A stretch of 64,000 nt of DNA. Origin: Siderastrea siderea. Taxonomy: Eukaryota > Cnidaria > Anthozoa > Scleractinia > Rhizangiidae. Position 1 is the first letter of the stretch; every line of letters starts with the position of its first letter. Below the pieces are notes generated by a model. It was not told the origin of the DNA. It did no database searches and saw only the letters and a list, made by a program, of their open reading frames with translations. A program made the position numbers and the translations under genes. This document shows positions 33,501 through 45,674 of the stretch, in pieces. The stretch lies in the NCBI GenBank assembly GCA_964030785.1, contig OZ034975.1, positions 20,056,142 through 20,120,141 of the forward strand, given 5' to 3'.

Positions 33501-34330
33501 GCGCCAAAGCCGGACACGTAGACCCCAAAAAACCAACTTTGGGAAAAAATAGGGACCGTGTACCCCCAACCTATGTTCTGGCGCTTCCTTCGGGGTTTCA
33601 AGGTGTATACAACTAATAGAATAAAGCATGAATATCGAATGACAAATTGCTATTTAAGCATAGACACGAGTAAAGCTGATAACGAAAATCACGCCGATAG
33701 AACAACTGAAACTAAATTTCACAAAACCAAGTTGACGCGGCGAGGCTGACCGTAGAATGACACGAATAACTCAACGGTAACTATTTCAAACCCGCGAACC
33801 GCGATCCTTCGCGCGCAACACTCGAACCCAGTTCTCTGTTCATTGCCGGCAAAATATTAATTTATGTCAATTCTGATCAACACAAATTACATTTTGTCTC
33901 AATAAAAATACGGAAAGTAACGAAAAATCTCACTAAAACATTGACCAATATGTACGCGTTTATAGTCTCCTGATACGCTTTGCCTTCGAAAACTGTTAAG
34001 CTGACTTTGGAAAAGTGTCACGTGGGCTTAGAAAAATAAAACAAAAATCAGTAATCAAATGGTAGAACAACTGGTTTTGCTTTCAGATGTGAGCTATTGT
34101 TTTTTGCATATTGTTCTTTTTCAACAAAGAAATATCTAGATTTCCATATGACAACAAATGAAACTAAAACACTTTGCTCGTTTCTGATAAGGTTAGTGGG
34201 ATTGGTTATCTTATGGCTTTGTACCGAATGAAGTCATCAATGATTGACTTATAAAGTCATTTTCGGAGTCTGAGAACAGTGTTTCTTGTAGATCTTTATT
34301 ATTAGACGCATCTTCGTTTATCTGGTTCCA
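30512..34330. other. Repeat-poor intergenic DNA
   Basis: No gene was recognised. A short segment at 32236-32320 (CAGTGGAATTCCGATTTTTC with a nearby inverted TTCGAAAAATCGG) resembles the end of a pogo/Tigger-type element. ATGCATGCATGTTCAGCAA occurs at about 33057 and a diverged copy at 33328. A CTGATGAAG-like motif on the minus strand near 31255 may be a Penelope-type remnant. Confidence 0.4.
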
Positions 34331-34348
34331 AACCCTTCAACATTCGCA

Positions 34349-34916
34349 AAAACTTAGTTTTTATTACACATTCAAAAAGAGTTATAGCCTTTCTGCCTAC
34401 CTAGAACTAACAAGAAAGAACCCATCTAGAAAATCATTAGTCAAACTGAGAATTAGCAGTCATAAACTTCGGATTGAAACAGGTAGATACGACAAAATAC
34501 CTCGTGATGAGAGGTTATGTAGTCTCTGCAACTGTAACAAAATTGAAGATGAAACTTGTTTATTTACTAGATTGTCCGAGCTATTCTTCGATAAGAGACA
34601 GGTTCTTTTCTAAAATAGAACCTAAAATCCCATTTCTACGACTATTACCACATGAGACCTTATTGTCCCATCTTATGAATTGTACTGATTATTTTATAAA
34701 TATTCAATTAATTTCATTCATCTCGTCATACTTTCAACAGAGAGACAAACTAGTTACAATGGCTACCTCTCTGAATGGTTAAAAATAAGAAATGGTTGTA
34801 ATCTCTTTAGTTATTTCCATTAAGTAATTAATTAATAATTAAATTTTAAGTGGCTTTTGCAATACTGTAATACTTTGTTATAGTCATGCAAATAAAGCTT
34901 GTTGTTGTTGTTGTTA
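34349..34916 (+). pseudogene. LINE 3' end (ORF2 C terminus, 3' UTR, TTG tail)
   Basis: Translation gives LVKLRISSHKLRIETGRYDK and then CSLCNCNKIEDET, the same C-terminal region as in the LINE at 13343-13666. Frameshifts interrupt it. The 3' UTR (TGCAATACTGTAATACTTTG ... CATGCAAATAAAGC) matches that LINE and ends in a (TTG) tail at about 34893-34916. It is a severely 5'-truncated copy of the same family. Confidence 0.75.
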
Positions 34917-35716
34917 TAAGCATGACAGTAATCCTAGATCCATTCAGTGGTTTGTCTTATAATCTTTCGCCCTAAATTGGATGGGTATTTCTTGATTATT
35001 TTCACGTTTTATTTTTGTCCTCTATTAGGCTGCTACTGGATATTTTTGACATACTGTTTTCTCGAGCCTTGTATTTCAATTTGTAGAGATTTTTGTATGT
35101 GTAAAATGGCTACAGTATGTTGCCCAGTTTTCGTACACAAAAAAATTTATTCGATTATTTTCGGCGGTCGTTCAAATCTTCGTCAACCGCAGAATTCCAA
35201 AAACAAAAGGAACATTTCAGCTATAAATTGCCAACTTTAGCGGTCTTTTTGACACAGAAACAGGCCAGTGTGGACAAGCTCTTTCGAGGTGAGTAAAAGT
35301 TTAGCGGCTAATATTTACACTTTTCACTGCACAGTAAAAGTACTGTAGATAAACAAATATCCCGTTTTGTAGGGAATTTTGCAAGGAACTTTATGATTTT
35401 TGGAGAGATGATAGATAAAAGATGAAAGTGAATAGGAGAACCTTCAACGCGAGCTTAGATTTGACTGCTCCTGAGTTTTAGCGGTTAAAACTTTCGTAAA
35501 CATTTCGACCTACTGGGCCAGTTTTCGTACACTTAGCGGGGCCTTTCTCAAAACCTATTTTTTAATAAATTAAAGAACTGAATTTTAAACTTTACTGTTC
35601 GAAAACTAATAAGGTGCAACTGTAACAAAGATTACACAACGACTATTGCAAAGTACGATACACTTAAAATGTATTTGTTATGTTCACAACAAAATAACAG
35701 CGACGCTTTATATAAT
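34917..35716. other. Intergenic DNA, nothing recognised
   Basis: AT-rich spacer between a LINE remnant and a MITE; no supported feature. Confidence 0.45.
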
Positions 35717-36145
35717 TACCGTATTTTCTCGATTAAACGCCGGGGGCTTTTATTTAAAACTTGGCCTTGTAGACCCGGCGTTTATTGGAACCCGGCGTTT
35801 ATTCGGGGCCGGGCGTTTATTTATTAAATGCATTTTTCAGCCATCCATTTTTTAACATCAGTACTAGAGGTTTATTAAATCAATAACCAATTTTCAACAA
35901 AAAAGTTTAAAAAATGTCAAGTTATGTCATTAACTTTGTCTTATCTAAGTGAATCTGGTAAGTTATTTATAAAAAAAAATCACTGACAGGAACAGTGATT
36001 GAACTCTTCTCAACGACCTCAAATAAACGCCGGGACCCCGAATAAACGCCGGGGGCGTTTATTTTAAACTCAGCCCTGTAGACCCGGCTTTTATTTGAAC
36101 CCGGCGTTTATTCGGGTTCCGGCGTTTAATCGAGAAAATACGGTA
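35717..36145. mobile_element. MITE with TACCGTATTTTCTCGATTAA termini (429 bp)
   Basis: The two ends are inverted copies of TACCGTATTTTCTCGATTAA continuing into ACGCCGG. Several CCGGCGTTTATT units are repeated inside each arm in inverted orientation. No ORF; target duplication uncertain (possibly TA/AT). Confidence 0.75.
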
Positions 36146-36202
36146 TATCCAGGTCATGCAAAGGTCACGCAAACATTCTAAAACGTGAATATAAGTAACT
36201 AA

Positions 36203-37223
36203 GGGGCCGACCATTTAACTCTTGAGGGGGGGTGTGGATGATTTTGAAAAAAAATTTCCTGCAAGCCCTTGTCGGAAGAAAAAAATTGCATGCAGCACAA
36301 ATGAAATAGAAAAAAATTCTTGCACTGCTGCAAGCAAGAAAAAAAATGTTGCAAAGCTATTTCATCATTTCAGGGGGACTTTACAAAATCCCAGCAAAAC
36401 TGCAACCATTCTTCCCTTGCTCCCTTTAAACGCTGGAGTTGGTTATGCTTCAGAATGTGCAATGCATTCTTAGCTTTATAGGGTCCGACAATCTGTGAGC
36501 CAGCGAGCCACTCCAGTTAGCCTAAAGCTATTTTTCAAATTAGACCATGATCAACTAACTTCAATTCTGCTTTCACACCTGTTTTGGAGATTTCGGTCCA
36601 CTTTTAAAATGGAACTAGTGAATAGCAGCATCAACCATGTTTAGAAGTGGACTGAAAAAAGGCTGAGCAAAAATTATAAGTGCTATTTTTCAAATAAGAC
36701 CATGGTCAACTAACTTCAATCCTGCTTTCACATTTGTTTTGAGATTTCAGTCCACTTTTAAATTTTAACTTATGATTCTAGCAGTAATTACCATGCTATG
36801 AGCATTTCTGAACTGCTTTTTGCTTTTTTTTTAAAATAAGAAACTAAACATTTTCAAATCTACCTGTGGAGCGTCACTAATATTATGACGTAATATTAAA
36901 TGAGTGTAAAGAATGACTTTCCGAAAACATGTTTTTGTATAGCATGATTTTGTATAGCTGACAACATTTTAAGGCTTTGCAGCTCCATATTGAACTATTA
37001 CAACAATAACCACAATGTAAATGTAAATACATTCTGTAAATGTAAACACATGACACTTTTTTGAGGAAAAAAAAATCCTGCAGAGAAATGAAGAGGAAAA
37101 AAAATATTCTGCAGAGCATTTAGAAGGAAAAAAAATATCCTGCCCACCAGGTTGCTAGAAAAAAAAAAGCTTGCTGACCAGAAATCATCCACCCCCTCCC
37201 TCAAGAGTTAAATGGTCGACCCC
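36203..37223. mobile_element. Harbinger-like non-autonomous element (1.0 kb), TAA duplication
   Basis: Termini GGGG(C/T)CGACCATTTAACTC, continuing TTGAGGG, are inverted at the two ends, and TAA flanks each (36200-36202, 37224-37226). Subterminal poly-A plus TGC(A/T)-rich repeats (AAAAAAATTGCATGCAGCA-like) occur inside both ends. No transposase is seen. Confidence 0.75.
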
Positions 37224-37287
37224 TAAGGTGGGTGCGTATACATTGAACGTCCCACACCTTGAAATATCGTTAGTTTATATCAATCAC

Positions 37288-37343
37288 TACCCTGCGAGCA
37301 GAGGCCCTTCTAGGAAGATCGAAGGGCCTCTGCTCGCAGGGTA
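37288..37343. mobile_element. Palindromic mini-insertion 2 (56 bp, perfect 9-bp duplication)
   Basis: A perfect 23-bp stem (TACCCTGCGAGCAGAGGCCC and TTC) with a 10-base loop. ATCAATCAC lies directly on both sides (37279-37287 and 37344-37352). This is the shortest, cleanest member of a group with those at 1153 and 43945. Confidence 0.75.
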
Positions 37344-37352
37344 ATCAATCAC

Positions 37353-39177
37353 CCGTCTTACTGATCTTTTTCACTCCTTTGTGACAAGCGTAAGCGGAAC
37401 TGGAAGTAAACCCGGCAGTAAAACGTTTGCTATTTTAAGCAGGCGTAGTATAGGACCAAGTGCGTACGGCTAGCTATCGAAGATATGAAGGAGAAAGCCG
37501 TTTTCGAAATAAAGATTTGTTAATTTCTTAAATATGACGTAAGTTGATGTAGTTCAAAAGAGATATAATACACAAAACGTTCTCCCTTGCTCAGTATATC
37601 GTGCGTCTAGGAACGAGTTTGATGCGCGCCTTTTGCAGTAGACCCTAAATCCACCCCCGAGTAACCATTCGCTTTGTACACCAAATATTGGTCGCTAAGG
37701 CGATTTTTATTCACAGATCGAAGAGAAAACACGATAGGAATACAACAGAGTGGCTGACACATCAGTTTGCTGCAAGCGTTTACGTAGGTAAATGTTGTTT
37801 TGTCGATGTACGGAAAACTGGGCCAGGTGTACGTAGACTGGGCAACTTAGGAGTATTGGGGAAAATGGCATAATTTTGTAGTTACGTCGATCAAGCAGAA
37901 AATCTTTGTACATATTAAAGCTAAGTAAATGGGCTATCTCTAAAAGAAATCTCAGAAATTTTTGTCTCACAGACGAAAAGATATAGCGATTACAAACTAA
38001 AGTGTACGAAAACTGGGCAACACACTGTACTGTTAGAGATTCACAAGTGATTGATTTGTAATTCCAAAAACAAAAAATACTATGATTATGTGACTCAAAC
38101 TGTACTATTCAAAACTCGTACTATTCAAAACTATTCAAAATGCTCGTAGTTATGGCAACTATTGCAACCAGTTTAAAAGTGAACTTTCCCGAGCTTTAGT
38201 TTACTTTAGGAGTGTAGAGTTTCATCAATAAGCCCACCCGAATGAACAAGTGTCACAAGTTCAACATTTAAACTTGCCGTGCTTTTAAATTTGTTCCACT
38301 GGTTTACACGAGGAAAACCACATCGGAAGAAAGAGGTTTAATACTTTTTTTGTTTAGCGAAAGGAAGTTATCTCTTCGAGAAATTGGAAGGAAAACTGTA
38401 TATGCCTTTTCAATCATTTATTTAAGAAAAACACGATTTACTTTCATGCTATGTTACAGCTCGGACGTAACAGCAAGAGGATAGATCGACAGTATAGATT
38501 ATATTTTGGTTTCTCCGCAGACCAAGTAAACCGCGTGTATAAATATACGAACGGAAATACTAAATTACTGTACTTCACTAATCGATCACACAATCTCGGC
38601 GACGTTCACGTGCCCATCACACGAAAATGATCACAGCACAAATCAACTTACATCAGCTTAATAATCTGTCTGATTAGCACATTTTCGCATTAATCGCATT
38701 TGGTAAAAGGTAATAAGGTAAGTATTGTGTCTATAATCCCCAGGATTGAAGAAGCTTGGCGTGCGTTTTTAATACCTCCCAAAGACATCTCGGAACGGAA
38801 AATCTCTTTTGGATGTGCAATACTTTTTCGGGTTTGAAATGTCTTTGGACACGAAGTGGCTCATCAAGGCCGGTTCTAAACCCGTTTCTGTAGCAAGCGA
38901 CTTAGAGCATAACTATCCCCCCCCCCTCCCCTGGATGGACTGCTAGTCAATTCTAAGGTTACTCCCCCACTCCCTATCATTCTGTAAGGATTCCCTATAA
39001 ACAGTTCGCTGATACCCAATTATCCAATCGAAACACCAATGCTAAACCACTTCCACAATGGCATTTGACTTGTTCTTTACTAATTTCAAGGTAACTGAAG
39101 TATTAAAAGTTTTAAATTTTAACCCAGTGGGAGGGAAAAACGGTAATACGAAAAGAGGCGCTAAAAAAGTGACGCCA
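37353..39177. other. Intergenic DNA, nothing recognised
   Basis: No supported coding sequence, RNA gene or complete mobile element; a C-run and ACTCCCCCACTCCC-type stretch occurs near 38918-38975. Confidence 0.45.
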
Positions 39178-39185
39178 TCTTGAAA

Positions 39186-39608
39186 CCCGGGGGTACTCCC
39201 TATAATGGGCTATACGGGGAGGCTCCTAAAAGTGGTACCTTTTTCAGGCTTCAGGTATATAAAAGGGTAGGGATTTCACGAGCTGAGGTATATGAAAGGG
39301 TAGGGAAATCTGTCATTTAGGTATTTAAAAGGGCCTTTAATTAAAATGTTTCGAGCAGACGCACCTTATGTCTGTATCATTTTAATTAATTAAACGCTAC
39401 ATGAAAACGACAAGAAGACTTCCTTCCAGGGGTTTAGAAAAGCGATGCAGTGTTCTTAAGTAGGTATGTGAAAAGGGTACCATTTTTCAATGGAAGGTAT
39501 GTGAAAGGGATACCTTTTCTGTCAAAAATGGTATATAGAAGGGTAAGAGGCTGGACCTCAGGGTGGAGCCACCCCGTATAAAACTTTGTTGAGTGCCCAC
39601 CCCCCGGG
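39186..39608. mobile_element. hAT-like MITE (423 bp), 8-bp target duplication
   Basis: TCTTGAAA lies on both sides (39178-39185, 39609-39616). Termini are CCCGGGGG(T)ACTC on the left and, inverted, CCCGGGGGGTGGGCACTC on the right. Internal GTATGTGAAAGGG / GGTATATAAAAGGGTAGG motifs repeat several times. The CCC(A/C/G)GGGGGTACTC end matches the element at 15442-17458. Confidence 0.8.
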
Positions 39609-39616
39609 TCTTGAAA

Positions 39617-41959
39617 ACGTGCTGCGTTGGATACCTTCACTGATCCTGAATTTGTCTCTTGTGCTGGAGCTATCCAAAACCAGCGGGAAAATGCCATATT
39701 TAAGACGAAACTGTTTTACAATGGATAACTAAACTATGAACTAAAAAGCGTTTATCTGTGTCTCGAAAGCAATACGTGACGAAAACGTCACTAAACAGAT
39801 TTATGTGCAGAATGTTAGCTCTGCACGTTCGTAAAGGTAAAGTTACGCGTAACATTCCTTACTTCTAACCACTACGTTTTTACCCAACGTTCAGGGTCGT
39901 TCAGCGTCCATCTTGTGTTTTACAAGGTCGGATGGTTACAACCAGGGTACACTGTACGTTTCTCCCAACTTACATGTATTGGCTGTGTAAAATTTCCGGC
40001 ACTTGGCCACGATTTTAACAATGGATCTTGACAACAGCGAGGTGCGTTCGTAACGCGTACATGATCAAAAATCCCAGTGACAATAACAGTCTAGAATTTC
40101 ACAATATAGAATTCTATCACGTTGACAATTGATTAAGAACACTCCGTGCTTCAAGCAAAACTGAGCTAAAATAAGTGTGGTGCATTAAGTAGTCCAAAGT
40201 CCAGACGTCCACAGTTCTGTCTATGTGCTACAGCAAATCTTCAATATAAGGACTATAAGAAGTTCCTCATAAATTGTTGTATGACTATTTGTGTGACAAC
40301 TGAGTTTTAAGCTTTGTCAGAATCAGTTGTTTTCAAACGAATGGCCTTCCCAAACCTTCGGAGGTTATTCAGGGTTCAAAATTAAACAAAGCATGCTTGC
40401 CACTGAAGGTAAAACGAATGTTCAGTGGTCGTGCATCAGACCTTTGTACCAATTTGACACTACACGCAATCACGGGATTCGGGTAACACAATTCATTACT
40501 TCAGCCTGACAACTGAGACACCTCTGTCTCAAGAGTAATTTTGTTTCGTGTTCAAAGAAAAAGCACGAGTTTTTTTAGCAAGACAACATTACAAGTACAA
40601 CAGTGCAAACGGTGAGTTCATTGTACTCGTAAAACATGTAGTTTAGAGCCTGATGTTACCACCGTTCCTTTGTTAACAATTTAATTCGTCCAAGTTCATC
40701 TTAATTCATCTTAAATGTCACGTATGGTTCAAAGATAGATAACGTTTTCAACTGAAGATAGAACTATTCTGTCTAAAACTGCTGTTATTTGCTGAGTTGT
40801 GTTTATTTGGTTTGGTTCATTTAGTAGTGCCAGTGTGTTAATTTAACCATTTTCGACTCATGAAAAACTGGGAGTTGGGAAAGCTTTGTTTTTACACCTA
40901 TACAGCTCACGTGGTCTGACTCTGGCGAAATTTTAATTTTCTTTATATCCCGTGAACTGGGCTCAAAAACGGTAAAAAACCTGAGCTAAAAATCCAACGT
41001 TGTTAAGACACCAGATCACGCCTACTTGCTCCTTACGTCAATCGCTTTCCAAGAGTTTAAGGTTCATAGTGCACGTGAGATGACACACAATCCAAAATTT
41101 TGAGCTATTTATATAAGGAAGTGAAAATGACTTCATTATAACAACTTGGAATTTGGAGTTTGGAACCTACCTTTTTTTTTTTTTTGTTTGGAACTTGTCT
41201 TTTATCTAAGTTTCTTCGCTCACTTTTAAGACAAGGTGTTGCTAAAACGTTAGTAAAACCTCTTGAATGAATTTCTGTGACTATTATTTTGCCATAAAAC
41301 ATCAAAGTCTCATCCCATTATATTGTTATTCTGCCCTTATGAAGCGTTGACAGTATGTGACACCTTACGACTGTGTTGCTCGTCACGCAAACGTATTTCT
41401 TCAAAGAAAATTTTTTGACTCGTTTATTTTTTACTCACACAAGCCCCACTTGGCTTTATTGCAGGAAACAGCACTCAATCCGCCGGCAAGAAAACAGGAA
41501 AACTGCTTTCTTATCTCGGGGGGCGAATTTGCCATACATTTTTCACTTAGGACCAAAGTCCAATTTATCGGCCACAATTGTTTTTTTCATCCTTATGAGA
41601 AGGCAGCTTGAAGAAACCAAGTTACCTTTGTAGGTTGACACATTTCTAATTGTCATTTTTTTAATCGAACGACAAAAACGGTATGAAGAGACAAGGAAGA
41701 GAGCTTCAAGGGTAAAATTGCTAGACCTTCCCCAAAAAATGCCACAAAAAACTAAACTGATACGTATTTCGTGCTTCGTATTTTCATTGAAGAGACCGCA
41801 TCGTATCTGTCTACTTGTACCTCGCTGACTATTTTTGCTCTCGCTTACCGTGCCTGTTGCGGGGCTTAGGAGTAATATTCATTTTATTTATCTTTGAATT
41901 CATTGTTTTACTAAACAATTCTCGTTTTCATTTTATTTGAAGAAAAACGCGAAAATACC
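39617..41959. other. Upstream region of the Ig-domain gene
   Basis: No coding exon recognised. An uninterrupted T run lies near 41171-41186. This interval should contain the promoter and 5' UTR of the gene starting at 41960, but no convincing TATA box was singled out. Confidence 0.4.
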
Positions 41960-44900
41960 ATGGAGACGTTTGTGAGAATCGTCATCAGTGTTGTCTTCAT
42001 AAGCTTGCTTACAAGTAAGTCATTTGGCAGTTACATTGTAGTACTCAATTAACTCGTCTCTCTCGCTATTACATGCTACCTATCTTCGCATCAAGTGATG
42101 CTTCCACAAGGCTTTCACATTCGTAAATTCTACACCCACTGAAATATTTCATTTGCAAGGGAGCCTTTTCGCTGGCAGGCAGGCAGGCCTGAATTCAATT
42201 TTGATGCCGTTTCAGCAGTATCTGCAATTACAAAACAAGAATATACAAAATGTACTTTGCTTGCTTTGTTTCTTTAGAGATATGTATAACACATATATTG
42301 TTTTACTTATTTACTCAATAGCTGATGCAACATATTTTGTGTCTTCAGGTATGCGCGTTGTCGACTCATGTCCCAGCCCTTCCGTCGTGTATGCTTCAGT
42401 AGGAGATAACATCACTCTATGCTGGAAAATTTTACCAGAGGCGAACTCCAGTGATCTGACACGCTTCACAGTAATGACTTTATTTCGCCCAGTTGAGGAG
42501 GAAATGAAAAAGGTAGCATCGGCCGACAAAAATGGGACATTCTTCAGGGTATTTGACAGAAATCATGACGGCTTGTACAAGAAAAGGGTAACTGTGGATG
42601 CCGATCTACAGGCCGGAATGTTGTTTCTTAGAATGGCAAATTATACCAACAAAATGGAGAATGTGTACTGTGTATTGTACGAGATGTCTGGCTCCAATGA
42701 TGTACAAACTTGTCATTCATATGCTGTTTTACTGCGAAATATCGGTAAGTTTCTTCCAGGTTTGTGCCCTAAGTGCTGTATGTCGAGTGTTTTACCGCGT
42801 AGCATAAAATTTTGCAGGATCAGTGTTTTTGCGATTTTGGCTTCGATTCGTCAAAAAGAGAAAGTAATTCTCCGCAAAAATTCACTGTTTTCATTTTAAT
42901 TACTGACTCTGCTTTTTGTATTGGGTGAAATGATACTGAGCTAAACTGGAGCTTTAAAACTGTGTGTGTTTCAGCATGACAGCATGTATACAGACATTAC
43001 TTGTTGCAATTAAAATTTTAACGGTCTTGTTCAAAGGTTTCTCGACTTAATCATTGCAGGGGTATGCGTTTTGTTTGAGTTCGTTGTTACGTCAGTTATT
43101 CGAGGGGAGTACCATATCGCTTTCCTAAATTGTAGAATTTAGTGAAAGTTCTCCTTCGAACGTTGTCGCAGCATAACCGTAACTCAGTGTCAAGCAACTC
43201 GACAGGAGTAAAAGTTGATACAAAAAGTTTCGTTCCTGTGTTCCGCTGCTTGAACTGAAAACAGAAAACCTTGAACCCCATCAGAGTTTATTCCTGCAAA
43301 ATACGAAAGATCACCAATCTTTTGGTTACACATATTATGAAAATCAGCGATAAAAGTAAGTAACCTTTCGCTGTCCTTACGGCCCCCCTTTCTACACCTT
43401 TACTTCGTTTTCATATCTTTATCGCAGCTGCAACTCTATAAGACATCATCGCATCAAATTTGTATTCGAATTTGACATTGAGGACAGTAAAACGTTGTTG
43501 GTCTTGCTTTTATTGCTGATTTTCAGTATAAATTCGCCAATCCTGCCGGAAAATTAGCTGCTCCCGCCCAAATTTCCACTGCATGATATCAGCCAACAAT
43601 TACTGTAGTTCAATGTGGAGAAAGTTTACACTTAGCTGGATGACCTACTGCAATGTCTTATTTTTTATTGTGCGCTTTTGCTGGCTACAAGCCAACTTGT
43701 ATTAAATACTGAACTGCACGACAAGAGGTGATCTGAAAAGCAAAGATTGATTAGTCTCGTAATTGCAGATAAGAAATTACTCAGTACCACGACAAAGGCA
43801 CAAGTAACGGAAGGTAAGAGCAACAACCAACCAGCAAGAAGCTACCGTGTTTCCATAGCACTCAAGGAGCAAGGTGTTACTTTGTTGTCGTAATAAATAA
43901 CAATCAACCAGTAAGGCGTTGTTGAGTTCCCATAGCAAAGAACCTAGCCTGCGAGCGCAGACGTATTTCCGGCTGGACATAGTTTCTCTCCGCCGAAAAT
44001 AATTATTTTTCCGCGGAGAGAAACGACAGCCGAAAATACGTTTGCGTTCGCAGGCTACAAAGAACCAGCAAGGTGTTACTTTGTTCCCATATCAACCAAG
44101 TTGTAAGGCATTGTTATGTTCCCATACCAACCAACCAGCAAGGCGTGTCCATGTTTCCACAGCACTGAAAGACCAAGACGGTATTGTGTTCTCTTATTAT
44201 TGATTTATTAGTAACAATCAACCATCAAAGCGTTGTGGTGTTTCCATGTAGTTTCAGAGAATATTTTTGTTTTTCATTTTAAAATGATTTTTTTAAAAAA
44301 CAAAAATAGCACAGTCAGATCTGTTATGGTGAATATTAAATATTCAGAGTGCCAAGGGAAGGAGATCGTGACCGGCCAAAGTACATCGTGAGAGCCTTTC
44401 ATGGCAAAGATTTATTAGTCTGGTAATACATATCTTAAATTGCAGATAATAAAATATCCAGTACCATGGCAACTGAGGTAAATACAACAGTCAAGGCCCC
44501 AGCAACTCCAGGTGAGAACAGCACCGGCAAGGCCTTGCTGTGTTCCCATAACACCACACCAGTAGGGAGGTACTATGTTTCCATAACACCCCATCAGCAA
44601 GGCCTTGCTGTGTTCCCATAACACCACACCAGTAAGGAGGTACTATGTTTCCATAACACCCCATCAGCCAGGCCTTACTGTGTTCCCATAGCACCGAATC
44701 AACAAGACGTTACTGTTTGCGCATAGCACCCCTCCAGCAAGACGTTGTTATGTTCCCATAGCACTCCTCCAGCAAGATGTTGTTATGTTGTTATGCTATA
44801 GGAGCAAGACCTTACTATGCTCCTATAGCACCCAATCAGCAAGACCTTATTATGTTCCCATAGGACTTCACGAGCAAGACGTTACTATGTTCTCATAGCA

Positions 44901-45560
44901 CCACACCAGCAAGACGTTACTATGTTCCCATAGCACCACACCAGCAAGGCGTTACTACGTTCCAATAGCACCCATCGGCAAGGCGTTACTGCGTTCCCAT
45001 AGCACCCCATCGGCAAGGCGTCTCAATCACAGTAACTCCTTGTTGGTTGCATGGTATGGGAACATAGTAACACCTGGCTAGTGGGGTGCTATGGGAACAT
45101 GGTAATGTCCTGCTCGTGGGGTGTTATGGGAACATAGGAACACCTTGCTGGTGTGGTACTATGAGAACACAGTAACCCTTGCTGATGCGGTGCTATTTGA
45201 ACACAATAACGCCTTGTTGGCGTGGTGCTATGGGAACATAGTAACTTCTTGCTTGTGTGGTGCTATGTGAACACAGTATGGGAGCACAGTGTAGCACCCT
45301 ATCAGCAAGACGTTACTGTGTTCCCATAGCACCCCACAGCAAGGCGTTTTTTTGTTCCCATAAAAAACTTTTTCAGTTACTTTGAAGACCTGTGAGTAAC
45401 CTTGGTTCTTTTCTTTTCTTCCTTTTCGCCTTAAGGAGGACGTGGTTCCACTGAATACAACTTCAGGACCGCATTTATCATTACGGTCAGTTTGCTTGGA
45501 GCCCTCATCATCCTCACAGCCGTTGCCTTTGTGCTTTACTGTAGAGCAAGAAAACAATAA
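41960..45560 (+). CDS. Type I membrane protein with one immunoglobulin-like domain
   Basis: Three exons join in frame through phase-1 GT-AG introns: 41960-42014 (signal peptide METFVRIVISVVFISLLT), 42322-42744 (Ig-like domain), 45436-45560 (linker, transmembrane helix, stop at 45558). Donors are both GTAAGT. The 200-residue product has Cys52 and Cys135 as likely Ig core cysteines (DNITLCW; ENVYCVLYE), an extra Cys35/Cys149 pair, and sequons at N48, N60, N89 and N125. The helix is about 171-194 (AFIITVSLLGALIILTAVAF), followed by CRARKQ. Phase-1 boundaries around the domain are typical of Ig exons. The tail is too short for signalling motifs, so a partner or ligand role is likely. An acceptor 27 bases further in (exon from 42349) keeps frame and would drop nine residues. 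Inferred: cell-surface recognition; no named orthologue. Confidence 0.75.
43780..45365. repeat. Intronic minisatellite that changes orientation
   Basis: Units of about 36 bp (AGCAAGGCGTTACTATGTTC then CCATAGCACCCCACC) run forward to about 45020, then as reverse complement (GGTGCTATGGGAACATAGTA...) from about 45045 to 45285, then forward again to 45365. All lie in intron 2 of the Ig gene. Left units are older and interrupted by a palindromic insertion (43945-44057). Frames through it give WEHSKALLMGCYGN-type artefacts. Confidence 0.85.
43945..44057. mobile_element. Palindromic mini-insertion 3 (113 bp, perfect 9-bp duplication)
   Basis: CAAAGAACC flanks it on both sides (43936-43944, 44058-44066). 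Arms begin TAGCCTGCGAGCGCAGACGT and pair with ACGTTTGCGTTCGCAGGCTA; a second inner inverted repeat (TTTCTCTCCGC / GCGGAGAGAAA) follows. Its TAGCCTGCGAGC end matches the insertion at 37288. Confidence 0.75.
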
Positions 45561-45674
45561 CTTCAGTTTTGTTACACGTTACCCCGAGGTTACTATATTG
45601 ACGTTGCATAAATTAAACGCTTTGGCGTTTTTGGTACATGTGGTATATAGCGAAAAGTGACTTATTTTTGCTTA

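Noticed and set aside
44415..44694. Overlapping minus-strand frames with WEHSKALLMGCYGN repeats
   Set aside because: Artefacts of the intronic minisatellite; no signal, domain or splice support.
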